This document shows, in pieces, positions 24,698-33,182 of a stretch of 41,019 bases of DNA. Made by a program: the position numbers and the translations under genes. Under the pieces are notes generated by a model. The model searched no databases. It had not been told where the DNA came from and saw nothing but the letters and a program-made list of their open reading frames with translations. Each line of letters opens with the position of its first letter. Positions within the stretch are counted from its first letter, which is position 1. Origin of the DNA: Pseudomonadota bacterium (GTDB lineage Bacteria; Pseudomonadota; Gammaproteobacteria; Steroidobacterales; Steroidobacteraceae); the NCBI GenBank assembly GCA_021816775.1, contig JAKAXA010000029.1:1-41019 (forward strand), written 5' to 3'.

Positions 24698-25046
24698 TGC
24701 ATTCCCTCAGCAGCTCCACACGCGCCAGCAGCAGCTCCTCGCCGCTCAGCAGCTGTACGCGCCAGTGACCGCAGTGGGCGCAGACCAGGCGGCTGCTCGC
24801 CGCCTGCGACTCTGCCCCGCAGCTCTGGCAGCGCACGCGCACGGCGGTGCGCTCGATGAGGAGCCGACAGTCCGCCGCGACCGTGCCGGCGGTGGCAAGC
24901 GGAAAGGCGCTCTCGAGCAGCTGCGGCTCCACGCCCGAGAGCGGGCCGATGCGCAGCGTCACGGACACGACCCGGTCGGCGCCGGCCGCGCGTGCGACCC
25001 GCTCCACCTCGCGCATCAGTCCCTGACAGACCGCAAGCTCGTGCAT
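24690..25046 (-). CDS. hypA: Hydrogenase nickel chaperone HypA
   Basis: A 118-residue nickel chaperone partner of HypB. It begins with the canonical MHELAVCQGL, in which His2 is the nickel ligand, and contains a zinc site CQSCG with CAHCG about 20 residues later. The start at 25046 follows GAGG and lies 31 bases after hynL. It is separated from the other hyp genes and lies in the structural operon. Confidence 0.95.
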   Translation of the reverse strand: MHELAVCQGLMREVERVARAAGADRVVSVTLRIGPLSGVEPQLLESAFPLATAGTVAADCRLLIERTAVRVRCQSCGAESQAASSRLVCAHCGHWRVQLLSGEELLLARVELLRECNA

Positions 25047-25077
25047 GCCCTGTGCCTCGCGCATGGAGGATGCGCGC

Positions 25078-26820
25078 TCAAACGACCCGCACCTGCAGCA
25101 GCTCCTCGCCGTCCGGGTCGCTGAGGTGCACCGCACAGGCGATGCACGGGTCGAAGCTGTGTATGGTGCGCAGGATCTCCAGCGGCTGGCTCAATACCGC
25201 CAGCTGCTGTCCCTTGAGGGACGCCTCGTAAGGCCCCTCCTGACCGACCGGATCACGGGGACCTGCGTTCCACGTGCTCGGCACCACCGCCTGATAGTTG
25301 CTGATGCGCCCATCGTCGATCACGACCCAATGAGCGAGCGCCCCTCGCGGTGCTTCCGTGAAGCCAACCCCCTGCGCGTGTGATGGCCAGCTATTCGGCT
25401 CCCACAGCTGCGCATTGAACGTACGGACATCTCCGGCGCGGATGTTCGTCATCAGCGCCTCATACCAACCCGACATGGCATCGGCGATCAGCTTCGCCTC
25501 GAGGGTGCGGGCCGCCGTGCGGCCGAGCGTGGAGAACAGGGCCTCTAACGGCACATTGAGCTGCGCCAGCGCCTTGCCGGCGAGTTCACGGGTGGCCTCA
25601 TCACCGCTGGCGTAGAGCATCAGCACCCGGGCGAGCGGTCCGACTTCCATCGCATGCCCGTTCCAGCGCGGCGATTTGAGCCACGAATAGCTCGCCGCCG
25701 GATTGACGTGCGGGTAGGGCGGGGTCGGGCCCGTGTAGTGCAGGTGCGTCTCGCCTTGATACGGATGCAGACCGGACTCCTTTCCGGTCGTGTAGTCGTA
25801 CCAGGAATGCGCAACGTATTCCTTGATCTGCGATTCCGCGCTCAGGTCGACCTCGTGAATGTGGCTCAGATCGCGCGTCAGGATGGCCCCACGCGGGATC
25901 ATCATCTGCTTCGGGTCGGGCACGCCGCGCGCCGGGAAATCCCCGTAGCACAGGAAGTTGCCCACGCCCTCGCCATGCCCGGGCGTCAGCCAGTCCTTGT
26001 AGAACGAGGCGATTGCGAGCGTGTCCGGCAGATACACCTGGTCGACGAAACTCTGCATCTCGCCGATGATCTCGGCCACACGGGCAAGCCCGATGGTGTT
26101 GACCGAGGTCGTACCGGTGCCGCCGCCCTCGTGCACGCTGATGCCGACCGGACTGCCGCCGACCACGAAATTGGGGTGGGGATTCTTGCCGCCGAAGATC
26201 GCGTGCAGCTGCGCGGCGCGGCGCTGCCACGCGAGCGCTTCCAGGTAGTGCGCCACCGCCATCAGATTGGCCGCCGGGGGCAGCTTGTACCCGGGATGCC
26301 CCCAGTAGGCATTGGCGAAGATGCCGAGCTGACCCGATTCGACCAGCGTCTTGACCCGCTTCTGCACGTCCGCGAAGTACCCGGGCGAGGACTTCGGGTA
26401 GGAGGAGATGGACTGGGCCAGGGCCGAGGTCTCCTTCGGATCCGCCGACAGCGCCGATACCACGTCCACCCAGTCGAGTGCGTGCAGGTGGTAGAAGTGC
26501 ATGACGTGATCGTGCACGAACTGCGCGCCGATCATCAGATTGCGGATGAGGTTGGCGTTCGGCGGAATCTCGTACTGCAGAGCGTCCTCGACCGCGCGGA
26601 TGGAGGCGATTCCATGCACCAGCGTGCACACGCCGCAGATGCGCTGCGCAAAGGCCCAGGCGTCGCGCGGATCGCGGTTCCGCAGAATGATCTCCACCCC
26701 ACGCACCATCGTTCCGGAGCTCACGGCGCTCGTGATGGTATTGCCGTTCATCTGCGCCTCGATCCGCAGGTGGCCCTCGATCCGGGTGATCGGATCGACC
26801 ACAATTGTTTGCGTACTCAT
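25078..26820 (-). CDS. hynL: [NiFe] hydrogenase large subunit, Isp type (HynL)
   Basis: A 580-residue catalytic subunit. Nickel ligands are in RICGVC (Cys62, Cys65) and DPCIACAVH (Cys559, Cys562, then His565); 15 residues after His565 form the tail that the HynD protease removes. The N-terminal DPITRIEGHLRI is typical. Its place directly after isp2, and apart from the small subunit, is the hallmark hynS-isp1-isp2-hynL order of group 1e hydrogenases, as described in Thiocapsa. The start at 26820 follows GAGGG and lies 11 bases after the isp2 stop. Confidence 0.95.
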   Translation of the reverse strand: MSTQTIVVDPITRIEGHLRIEAQMNGNTITSAVSSGTMVRGVEIILRNRDPRDAWAFAQRICGVCTLVHGIASIRAVEDALQYEIPPNANLIRNLMIGAQFVHDHVMHFYHLHALDWVDVVSALSADPKETSALAQSISSYPKSSPGYFADVQKRVKTLVESGQLGIFANAYWGHPGYKLPPAANLMAVAHYLEALAWQRRAAQLHAIFGGKNPHPNFVVGGSPVGISVHEGGGTGTTSVNTIGLARVAEIIGEMQSFVDQVYLPDTLAIASFYKDWLTPGHGEGVGNFLCYGDFPARGVPDPKQMMIPRGAILTRDLSHIHEVDLSAESQIKEYVAHSWYDYTTGKESGLHPYQGETHLHYTGPTPPYPHVNPAASYSWLKSPRWNGHAMEVGPLARVLMLYASGDEATRELAGKALAQLNVPLEALFSTLGRTAARTLEAKLIADAMSGWYEALMTNIRAGDVRTFNAQLWEPNSWPSHAQGVGFTEAPRGALAHWVVIDDGRISNYQAVVPSTWNAGPRDPVGQEGPYEASLKGQQLAVLSQPLEILRTIHSFDPCIACAVHLSDPDGEELLQVRVV

Positions 26821-26831
26821 GGATTCGACCC

Positions 26832-28148
26832 TCATCCGCCCTGCAGATGTTCAGCCACGAGCTCGAGGAGACTGCGCGGCGTCTGTTGCCAGTTGAAGCG
26901 CTGCTTGCCGTCATCGAATGTCCGCCGGCAATCCGAGCAGCTGGTGAGAAAGGTGCGTGCTCCCGTGCCGTCGATTTCGTGAAACTTCTCCTCGACGACC
27001 CGGTAGCGCAACGGCGCGGCGCGCTCGATGTCGAGCACCCCGCCGCCGCCGCCGCAGCAGACATTGAAACCCACATGCCGGGTGGTCTCGCGCGGCTTGA
27101 CGCCCATCGCGTGCAGCAGCTGCCGCGGGGCGCTCGTGACCCCACCCTTGCGCACCAGCTGGCAGGGATCATGGAACGCGGTCACGCCGAGATCGGCCGA
27201 GCGCAGCTTGAGCCGTCCGTCGGCGAGCGCCTCGGCGAGGAACTCGGTGACGTGGCGCACCTTGAAGGGCAACGGCTTGCCGATGAGCTCCGCCGCCTCC
27301 CAGCGCAGCGCGGAATACGCATGGCCGCACTCCGGGACGATCAGCACCTTGGCCTTGCAGGCGAGTGCCTGATCGATCAGCCTCAGGCTGATCTCACGCT
27401 GCCAGTCGCGGCCACCGGCGTAGTAGCCGTAGTTCTCCGCGATCAGACCGTCGCTGCGAAAGGTGCAATCGGCCTTCAGGTGCGCCATCACGCGCGCCAG
27501 GGCGGCGACCGCCGCGGGATAATGCTCGATATCCGTGCGCGGCACGGTCAGCATCACCTCCGCCTGCGGCTTATCGAGGGGCATCTCCACCTTGAACTGC
27601 CACCCGATCGCAAGGAGCCTGTCCCGGTACGGTTCGCTGGAGGCCTCCGGCTGCCCCGTGCGGCGCTGGTGCGCCGCCTTTTCGTACAGCTCCTTCGGCG
27701 CGAGACCTGCCTCGAACAGTCCGCGTCGCGCCTGTTCGATGAGCTCGGCGACGTCGATGCCCATCGGACAGATAAGCGAGCAGCGGCCGCACATGTTGCA
27801 GCTGTCGAACAGCAGGTGCTGCCAGCGCTCGAGCTCATCGGCCGTGACCCGCCGCTTCAGAGCGAACCAGCGGAAGAATGGGGCAAACGCGCCGGCCTCG
27901 CGCTTGAACGCCTGTTTGAACGGCTCGACCTTGAGCACCGGCGTGTACTGCGGATCCTCGGTCGCGATGTAGAAGTGACAGGCGTCCGCGCACATGCCGC
28001 AGTGCACACACGACTCCAGGCGCAGCGCACTCAGCGCACCGATCTCGCGGGTGAAGGCCCGCATCGCGCCGGCCACCCTCTCGCGCTCACCGAGCGCCAC
28101 CTCGTCGGCGGCTAGATTGGCGTGAAATTCGACCGATGATCTGTTCAC
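26832..28148 (-). CDS. isp2: Isp2: HdrD/DsrK-like iron-sulfur protein
   Basis: A 438-residue cytoplasmic electron-transfer protein. Two ferredoxin-type 4Fe-4S motifs (CVHCGMCADAC near residue 47 and CNMCGRCSLIC near 117) are followed by two CCG-type cysteine domains, with VPECGHAYSALRWE, DPCQLVRKG, NVCCGGGGG and SCSDC as the core cysteines. This is the heterodisulfide-reductase HdrD/DsrK pattern and corresponds to Isp2 of the Thiocapsa hynS-isp1-isp2-hynL operon. With Isp1 it should connect the periplasmic hydrogenase through the membrane to a cytoplasmic dithiol/disulfide or quinone partner. The GTG start at 28148 overlaps the isp1 stop (GTGA) and has AAGGGGG upstream. Confidence 0.93.
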   Translation of the reverse strand: MNRSSVEFHANLAADEVALGERERVAGAMRAFTREIGALSALRLESCVHCGMCADACHFYIATEDPQYTPVLKVEPFKQAFKREAGAFAPFFRWFALKRRVTADELERWQHLLFDSCNMCGRCSLICPMGIDVAELIEQARRGLFEAGLAPKELYEKAAHQRRTGQPEASSEPYRDRLLAIGWQFKVEMPLDKPQAEVMLTVPRTDIEHYPAAVAALARVMAHLKADCTFRSDGLIAENYGYYAGGRDWQREISLRLIDQALACKAKVLIVPECGHAYSALRWEAAELIGKPLPFKVRHVTEFLAEALADGRLKLRSADLGVTAFHDPCQLVRKGGVTSAPRQLLHAMGVKPRETTRHVGFNVCCGGGGGVLDIERAAPLRYRVVEEKFHEIDGTGARTFLTSCSDCRRTFDDGKQRFNWQQTPRSLLELVAEHLQGG

Positions 28149-28804
28149 GATGGCGCCCCCTTTCGGGTCAGTAGGTATCCGTCCACCGCCCGCGTCGGGA
28201 AGATGTAGAAGGCGTGCATGAGCTTGCCGAACGGATACCAGATGAGCAGCAGATCGAAGCTGAGGATGTGCAGGCCGAGGATGGTCGGATACGGGGCGCC
28301 GACGTGGGCGGTTGCCATGAGCCCGGTCACCAGCAGCAGAGCGACCACGAACCAGCTGAAGAAGTCATCGAAGTTCGACAGTCGGCGCAGCACCGGGTGC
28401 GCCAGCCTGCGAAACAGCACCGCGACGAACAGCGTGACGGTAATGACGGCGAAGATCGTCACCACGCCGTTCGGCAGCGCCGGCCAGCGTACGCCGATGA
28501 AGCTGCCGAAGAAGATGATGTGCGGCGCGAACAGCAGTATGACGATGAACAGACCGATGTGATAGGAATAGCCGAGCGCCTCCCCGGTAATGGTGCGTTT
28601 GATGAATTCGGGGTGCGGCCAGGAGCGTGAGCCCATCGCCTTCAGGCCGCCGAACACCGATTCGGCCACGCCGCGCCTGGGCTCGCTGAGATTGCGCCGA
28701 TGGTGCAGCAGCAGGACGTTGACGAGGCGCCAGACGACGCCGATGAAGAAGATGACGAATGCGACCTTCAGTGCCGGGCCGCGCGCGAAGTCCACGAGGT
28801 CCAT
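28145..28804 (-). CDS. isp1: Isp1: NarI/DsrM-like cytochrome b
   Basis: A 219-residue membrane protein with about five hydrophobic helices and His residues placed for two b hemes (YSYHIGLF, RRLAHPVL, GLHILSFD, GKLMHAFY), as in NarI and DsrM. In Isp-type hydrogenases it anchors HynSL and passes electrons from the periplasmic side. The start at 28804 has GAGGAG and is 3 bases after the hynS stop; the stop overlaps the isp2 start. Confidence 0.92.
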   Translation of the reverse strand: MDLVDFARGPALKVAFVIFFIGVVWRLVNVLLLHHRRNLSEPRRGVAESVFGGLKAMGSRSWPHPEFIKRTITGEALGYSYHIGLFIVILLFAPHIIFFGSFIGVRWPALPNGVVTIFAVITVTLFVAVLFRRLAHPVLRRLSNFDDFFSWFVVALLLVTGLMATAHVGAPYPTILGLHILSFDLLLIWYPFGKLMHAFYIFPTRAVDGYLLTRKGAPS

Positions 28805-28807
28805 GAC

Positions 28808-29932
28808 TTACTCCTCGTTGCCTTTATCGGATTGCGATTTGGGCTCCTGCTGGCGCCGCGCGATGCGACGCCGCCCGAGGAGCACGCTGCCGACGCCGAT
28901 CGCAGCGCCGGCGACTGCGGCCCCGGCGGCGATGGCGCCCGCCTGCGCGGGACTGACCTCCCCGGCCTTGCCCCAACGCGGCGAGGGAATCGGGCTGTAG
29001 AAGCTGCCGTGGTCCCAGAAGTCAGGCTCCGCGCAGCCGAGGCAGGGGTGCCCGGATTGGATCGGAAAGCTGACCGCGTTGTTCCATTTGACCGTTGCGC
29101 AGGCGTTATAGGTCGTCGGCCCCTTGCAGCCGAGCTCATAGAGGCACCAGCCGTTGCGCGCGCCTGCATCGTCGAAGGTCTTGGCGAACTTTCCCTGGTC
29201 GTAGAAGGGCCGGCGATAGCAGCGGTCATGAATGCTGTTGCCGAAGAACACCGTCGGACGCAGGTGCTCATCGAGATCGGGCACTCGGCCGCTGGTCACG
29301 TATTGCAGCAGGGTGCCGGCAATCACCTCGGGAATGGGCGGACAGCCCGACACGTTGACCACCGGCTTGCCCGGCACGAGCGTGGAAATCGCGCGCGCAT
29401 CGGTCGGATTGGGATCGGCGGACGGAAGGCCGCCGAATGATGCGCAGGTCCCGACGCAGACGATGGCCGCAGCGCCCTTGGCGCAGGTGGCCAGAATGTC
29501 GAGTCCGGTGCGGCCGGCGGCGCAGTGGTAAACTCCACCGTCGCCCGTCGGCACCGCGCCGTCGACCACCAGCAGGTACTTGCCGTAGTTCGCCCGCATC
29601 GCCTGCTCGCGCGCCTGCTCGGCCTGCGCGCCCGCCGCCGCCATCAGCGTGTCGTCGTAGTCGAGCGAGACCACGTTGAAAATCAGGTTCTCGATGGTCG
29701 GAGCGAAGGAGCGCGTCAGGGACTCCAAGCAGCCGGTGCACTCCTGGAAGGACAGATAGATCACCGACGGGCGGCGCGCGGCGAGCAACTGCTCGGCCAT
29801 CGCTCGCGCCGCGAGCGGCGGCAGGGCGAGGAGCGAGGCCATCGCGGTGCAGTACTTGAAGAAGCTGCGCCGGCTCACGCCCTGACGGTCGAGCAGCTCG
29901 CCGATGGTGGGTTCCAATTCAAGTCGTGCCAT
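28808..29932 (-). CDS. hynS: [NiFe] hydrogenase small subunit (HynS)
   Basis: A 374-residue precursor with a Tat signal (RRSFFKYC at 21-28), so the HynSL heterodimer is exported folded. Proximal cluster ligands are Cys65, Cys68 (ECTGC), Cys163 and Cys197; the distal cluster has His235, Cys238, Cys263 and Cys269; the medial 3Fe-4S cluster uses Cys278, Cys297 and Cys300. The two extra cysteines that make the proximal cluster of E. coli Hyd-1-type enzymes oxygen-tolerant are not both seen: Gly67 is at the first position, though Cys137 lies near the second. A C-terminal Ala/Gly-rich helix followed by Arg residues (about 331-360) is a membrane anchor. The start at 29932 overlaps the hupH stop by 14 bases. 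Confidence 0.94.
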   Translation of the reverse strand: MARLELEPTIGELLDRQGVSRRSFFKYCTAMASLLALPPLAARAMAEQLLAARRPSVIYLSFQECTGCLESLTRSFAPTIENLIFNVVSLDYDDTLMAAAGAQAEQAREQAMRANYGKYLLVVDGAVPTGDGGVYHCAAGRTGLDILATCAKGAAAIVCVGTCASFGGLPSADPNPTDARAISTLVPGKPVVNVSGCPPIPEVIAGTLLQYVTSGRVPDLDEHLRPTVFFGNSIHDRCYRRPFYDQGKFAKTFDDAGARNGWCLYELGCKGPTTYNACATVKWNNAVSFPIQSGHPCLGCAEPDFWDHGSFYSPIPSPRWGKAGEVSPAQAGAIAAGAAVAGAAIGVGSVLLGRRRIARRQQEPKSQSDKGNEE

Positions 29933-30380
29933 GGGGACTCTCCCCTTGTGCTGCGGATGGGAACGAGAGACTCGCGCGCAGCCGCGACGCTCCGCGCAAA
30001 AGATCGTCGGCTCCGACGATGAGGATGTCCGGAATCCGGGCGATTTCGATCAGGCTCGCAAGCAGCGCACCGTCCAAATCACGATGTTGCGTCCACCAGA
30101 CCCCGTGCACCGCGGTCTCGCGGATGCGACTTTCGCCGTTCGCCTGCACGCGGGCGTCGACTTCGCCCGTGCCAAGTGCCTGGAGCAGTTGCGCGCGATC
30201 GGCCGGGCTGATCGGCAGGCTGCGCAGGTCGATGGCGCCCGGCTCTCCGGTGCGGGCCAGACGTTCGAGCCGCTCGGCGATCTCGGTGAGGATCGCACCG
30301 ATACCGCCGCCCACCGTGGCCTCGCCGTGACTGACGGTCACGGGCTCGACACAGACCGGAATTTGCGCGAGCGTGCTCAT
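29919..30380 (-). CDS. HupH/HyaF-like hydrogenase expression protein (short form)
   Basis: A 153-residue protein matching the C-terminal half of HupH/HyaF, with VHGVWWTQHRDLDG and SLIEIARIPDIL as the family signature. Full-length HupH is about twice as long. Members bind or help mature the small subunit and its iron-sulfur clusters, and its position just before hynS fits. The start at 30380 overlaps the hynD stop (ATGA) and the stop overlaps hynS by 14 bases. Confidence 0.85.
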   Translation of the reverse strand: MSTLAQIPVCVEPVTVSHGEATVGGGIGAILTEIAERLERLARTGEPGAIDLRSLPISPADRAQLLQALGTGEVDARVQANGESRIRETAVHGVWWTQHRDLDGALLASLIEIARIPDILIVGADDLLRGASRLRASLSFPSAAQGESPHGTT

Positions 30381-30847
30381 GACAGCCAGCGCTCGAGCAG
30401 CCGCAGCGCCTCGCCGGCCGCCGCCTGCACGCCGGCGCGGACCGGGGCGGTCGGCTCGAGTCCCCAGCCGAGATCGGCAGCCTGTATGCAGATGAGCGCG
30501 CGGCGCGCCGGCAGTGCATCCTCGAGGCGCGCCATGCCGAGCAGGTCGCCGAGCCCGACCTCGTGGACCGACCGTCTGCGTGCGCCGTCGACGAGGAACG
30601 CGTCCATCGTTTCACTCTCGAGGCAGCGCACGGTGCCTGGCGACGCGCCGAACTGCGCGGCATCGAACACGATCAGGTTGTCCGCATCCTCCAGGTACGG
30701 CAGGAGCGTAAAGCTCAACGTACCGGCATCGATGATGCGCACGCCCCCGGCGGACGGCAGCCGCTGCGCGAGCGCCTGCGCTGCGTGCACGCCGGCGCCA
30801 TCGTCCGTCAGGAGGATGTTGCCGAGTCCCAAGACAACCGAACTCAT
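30377..30847 (-). CDS. hynD: Hydrogenase maturation endopeptidase (HynD/HyaD)
   Basis: A 156-residue protease of the HyaD/HybD family that cuts the C-terminal tail from HynL after nickel insertion. The N-terminal VLGLGNILLTDDGAGVH has the Glu/Asp nickel-sensing position (Asp in TDDG), followed by IDAGTL and DNLIVFDAA with the second Asp, and a late HEVGLGDLL with the His ligand. The start at 30847 gives the family's usual N-terminus. It is the first gene of the operon; the promoter must lie in the 521-base gap upstream. Confidence 0.92.
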   Translation of the reverse strand: MSSVVLGLGNILLTDDGAGVHAAQALAQRLPSAGGVRIIDAGTLSFTLLPYLEDADNLIVFDAAQFGASPGTVRCLESETMDAFLVDGARRRSVHEVGLGDLLGMARLEDALPARRALICIQAADLGWGLEPTAPVRAGVQAAAGEALRLLERWLS

Positions 30848-31368
30848 GATCCTGCGCACCTCGATCCGCGTAGGCGCTCGATGCTGCCACCGGCAATAAC
30901 CCGTTAATCTTCGTAGTTGTACGGACCGGAAATGCGAAATGGCACGCCGCGTGCGCCGGACGGCCTGCAGAGGCTGACGAATCGCAGAATTTGGGTCACA
31001 GGCCCGAGGTGCGCGCCCCGCCGGCCGCGCGCAGTCCTTGCATGAGCGATCCGCGCCCGTGAGGGCGCCCGGGACGAAATCGTTTGGGTGCCGGCCGGCC
31101 CAGCGGCCGTGTCTGCGCCGCAAGCCCTCAACGTTCTCTTTTGTTCCTGGGAAGACTGCAATATAAGAATGGGTCCAGGTCGCATTTGCGTTCAATCGCG
31201 TCGGGCGGTATTCTGCTCAGCGGCGTGGATCGGCGAAGCCCCGCCGGCGCACCTACGGGTAAACCGAACGAGCCATGCGCCTACACGAACAGGTCTCGCC
31301 GCCACCGGCCTGCCCCGCGCGGACGGAACTGATATCAGACCGGACCATTTAGAGGGAGCAGACTGCTC
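30848..31368. other. Divergent regulatory region between hynD and the histidine kinase
   Basis: I see no gene in these 521 bases; frames open through it have no protein-like character. The region must hold the hydrogenase operon promoter (minus strand) and probably the kinase promoter. A TATAAG at 31162-31167 with TTGTTC 15 bases upstream (plus strand) is a weak sigma70 candidate for the kinase. A TGGCAC at 30940 followed by GTGC resembles half of a sigma54 promoter but points away from hynD and misses a key T. Confidence 0.5.
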
Positions 31369-32955
31369 ATGCGCTTGACGCCGCCCGAACTCGCGCGCAG
31401 CGCGCTCGAAGCGGCGCCGGATGCGATGATCATCATCGACGCCGAGGGAATTGTTCGTTTCGTCAACCGACAGGTATTCGCGCTGTTCGGCTACGCGCGC
31501 GAGGAAATCGTCGGTCTCCCCGTCGAGACGCTCATGCCCGAGCGGTTCAGAACGCGTCACCTCGATCACCGCGCCGAATACGCCGCTCATATGCGCGTGC
31601 GACCCATGGGTCAGAACCTCGAGCTCTACGGCCTGCGGCGCGATGCGACGGAGTTCCCGGTCGAAATCAGCTTAAGTCCGGTCGACGACGGCGAGGAGAT
31701 GCTGGTGGTCGCCGCGATCCGCGACGTGAGCGACCGGCAGCGCATCCAGAACGAGCTGATCGCGGCCCGAGCCGTGGCCGAGGAGGCACGCGAAGTCGCA
31801 GACCGCGCGCGCGAGAGCGCGGATCGGGCCAATCGGGGCAAGAGCCGCTTTCTCGCCACGGCGAGCCACGATCTGCGCCAGCCGCTGCAGGCACTCGCCC
31901 TGTTGAACGGGACGCTGCGCCGAACCGTCACCGATCCGCTGCTGACGGAAGCCCTGGCGCAGCAGGAACAGGCCATCGGCTCGATGTCCCGCCTGCTCAA
32001 TGCCCTGCTCGACATCAGCAAGCTCGAATCCGGCGCGATCAAGCCGGACGTCAGCGACTTTTCGGTTGCGCGCATTTTCGAGGAAATGCGCCGCGAGTTC
32101 GCGAGCATCGCGGCACGCAAGGGACTGACGTTCAAGGTGGCCGCGGCGAGCGCGTACGTGCACAGTGATCCGTCGCTGGTCGAGCAGGTCGTGCGTAACC
32201 TGGTGTCGAATGCCATCAAGTACACGCGCGCCGGGAGCGTGACGCTGCGCTGCCCGCTGGTGAACGGCGCCCTGGTGCGGCTCGACATCGAGGACACCGG
32301 CGTCGGGATTCCTGCCGATCAGCTCCCGCTCATCTATGACGAGTTCTATCAGGTCGACGTCGGTGCCAACACCTCGCGCGACGGCTATGGCCTCGGCCTT
32401 GCAATCGTCAAGCGCATCGTGCAGTTGCTCGGCCTGAAACTCGAGGTGAGCTCGCAGGTCGGCAAGGGCTCGATCTTCTCCCTGGTCCTTCCGTCGGCCA
32501 ATGCGCAAACCAGCACGGCGGCGACGCAGGCCGAGGAGCCCGCCGGCGGGCGGATCGAGTCCAGCACGGCCAACGACAAGCCTTGCATCATGCTCGTCGA
32601 AGACGACCCCAGCGTCCGAGATGCGACCCGGATGCTGCTGAAGGTCGAAGGCTATCAGGTCATCACGGTCGCCTCGCTCGAAGAGGCGCTCGAGGCCGTG
32701 CATAACGGCGCCCGGTTCGATCTGCTGATGACCGATTATCATCTGGGGCCGGCGCAGACCGGCACCCAGCTCATCGCGACGCTGCGCGAGCGGCTCGGCG
32801 CGCCGCTGAAATCGGTCCTCGTCACGGGCGATACGTCCGCAGCAATCCGCGACCTTGCCCCCGATCCGCACCTGCGCATCCTGAGCAAGCCTATCCGGGC
32901 CGAGGCGCTGCTGCGGCTGCTGCGCGAATTTCTCGCCGGAGACGAGACAGGCTGA
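31369..32955 (+). CDS. PAS-containing hybrid histidine kinase/response regulator
   Basis: A 528-residue cytoplasmic kinase with no membrane helices. Domains: PAS (about 10-125, starting LEAAPDAMIIID), a coiled linker rich in Ala/Glu/Arg (125-155), HisKA with phospho-acceptor His167 (ATASHDLRQPLQAL), HATPase_c with N-box Asn281 (NLVSNAIKYT), DTGVG and GLGLAI, then a receiver domain (about 405-525) with Asp412/413 acidic pocket, Asp456 as phospho-site (MTDYHLG) and Lys507. The PAS may sense redox, heme or oxygen as in FixL-like kinases, but I see no specific heme ligand evidence. No DNA-binding partner is in the window. Its divergent place next to hynD suggests it controls the hydrogenase; this is inference. 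Confidence 0.93.
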   Translation: MRLTPPELARSALEAAPDAMIIIDAEGIVRFVNRQVFALFGYAREEIVGLPVETLMPERFRTRHLDHRAEYAAHMRVRPMGQNLELYGLRRDATEFPVEISLSPVDDGEEMLVVAAIRDVSDRQRIQNELIAARAVAEEAREVADRARESADRANRGKSRFLATASHDLRQPLQALALLNGTLRRTVTDPLLTEALAQQEQAIGSMSRLLNALLDISKLESGAIKPDVSDFSVARIFEEMRREFASIAARKGLTFKVAAASAYVHSDPSLVEQVVRNLVSNAIKYTRAGSVTLRCPLVNGALVRLDIEDTGVGIPADQLPLIYDEFYQVDVGANTSRDGYGLGLAIVKRIVQLLGLKLEVSSQVGKGSIFSLVLPSANAQTSTAATQAEEPAGGRIESSTANDKPCIMLVEDDPSVRDATRMLLKVEGYQVITVASLEEALEAVHNGARFDLLMTDYHLGPAQTGTQLIATLRERLGAPLKSVLVTGDTSAAIRDLAPDPHLRILSKPIRAEALLRLLREFLAGDETG

Positions 32956-33182
32956 GCGCGCGGGCCGTGCCTTGGGTCGGGCGACCATGGCCAGGTCGCA
33001 TCCGCGCGGGAGTGCGCCAGGGGAGCCAGGATGAGGCTGAAAGGCAGCACGCGGCGTCGGGTCGACCGGGGTCAATGCCCTCACCGAGTGCCCTTCGGCG
33101 TGCGCCGCCTCGTTCCGGCCTTGCGCGCCCGAACACCGCCGCCTGTTACGACTTGCCGCGCGCAGGGCGCGAGGGCACAGCG

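Noticed and set aside
30940-30956. Possible sigma54 promoter (TGGCAC with GTGC)
   Set aside because: The -12 element lacks the conserved TTGC, the orientation points away from the hydrogenase operon, and no enhancer-binding regulator is nearby.
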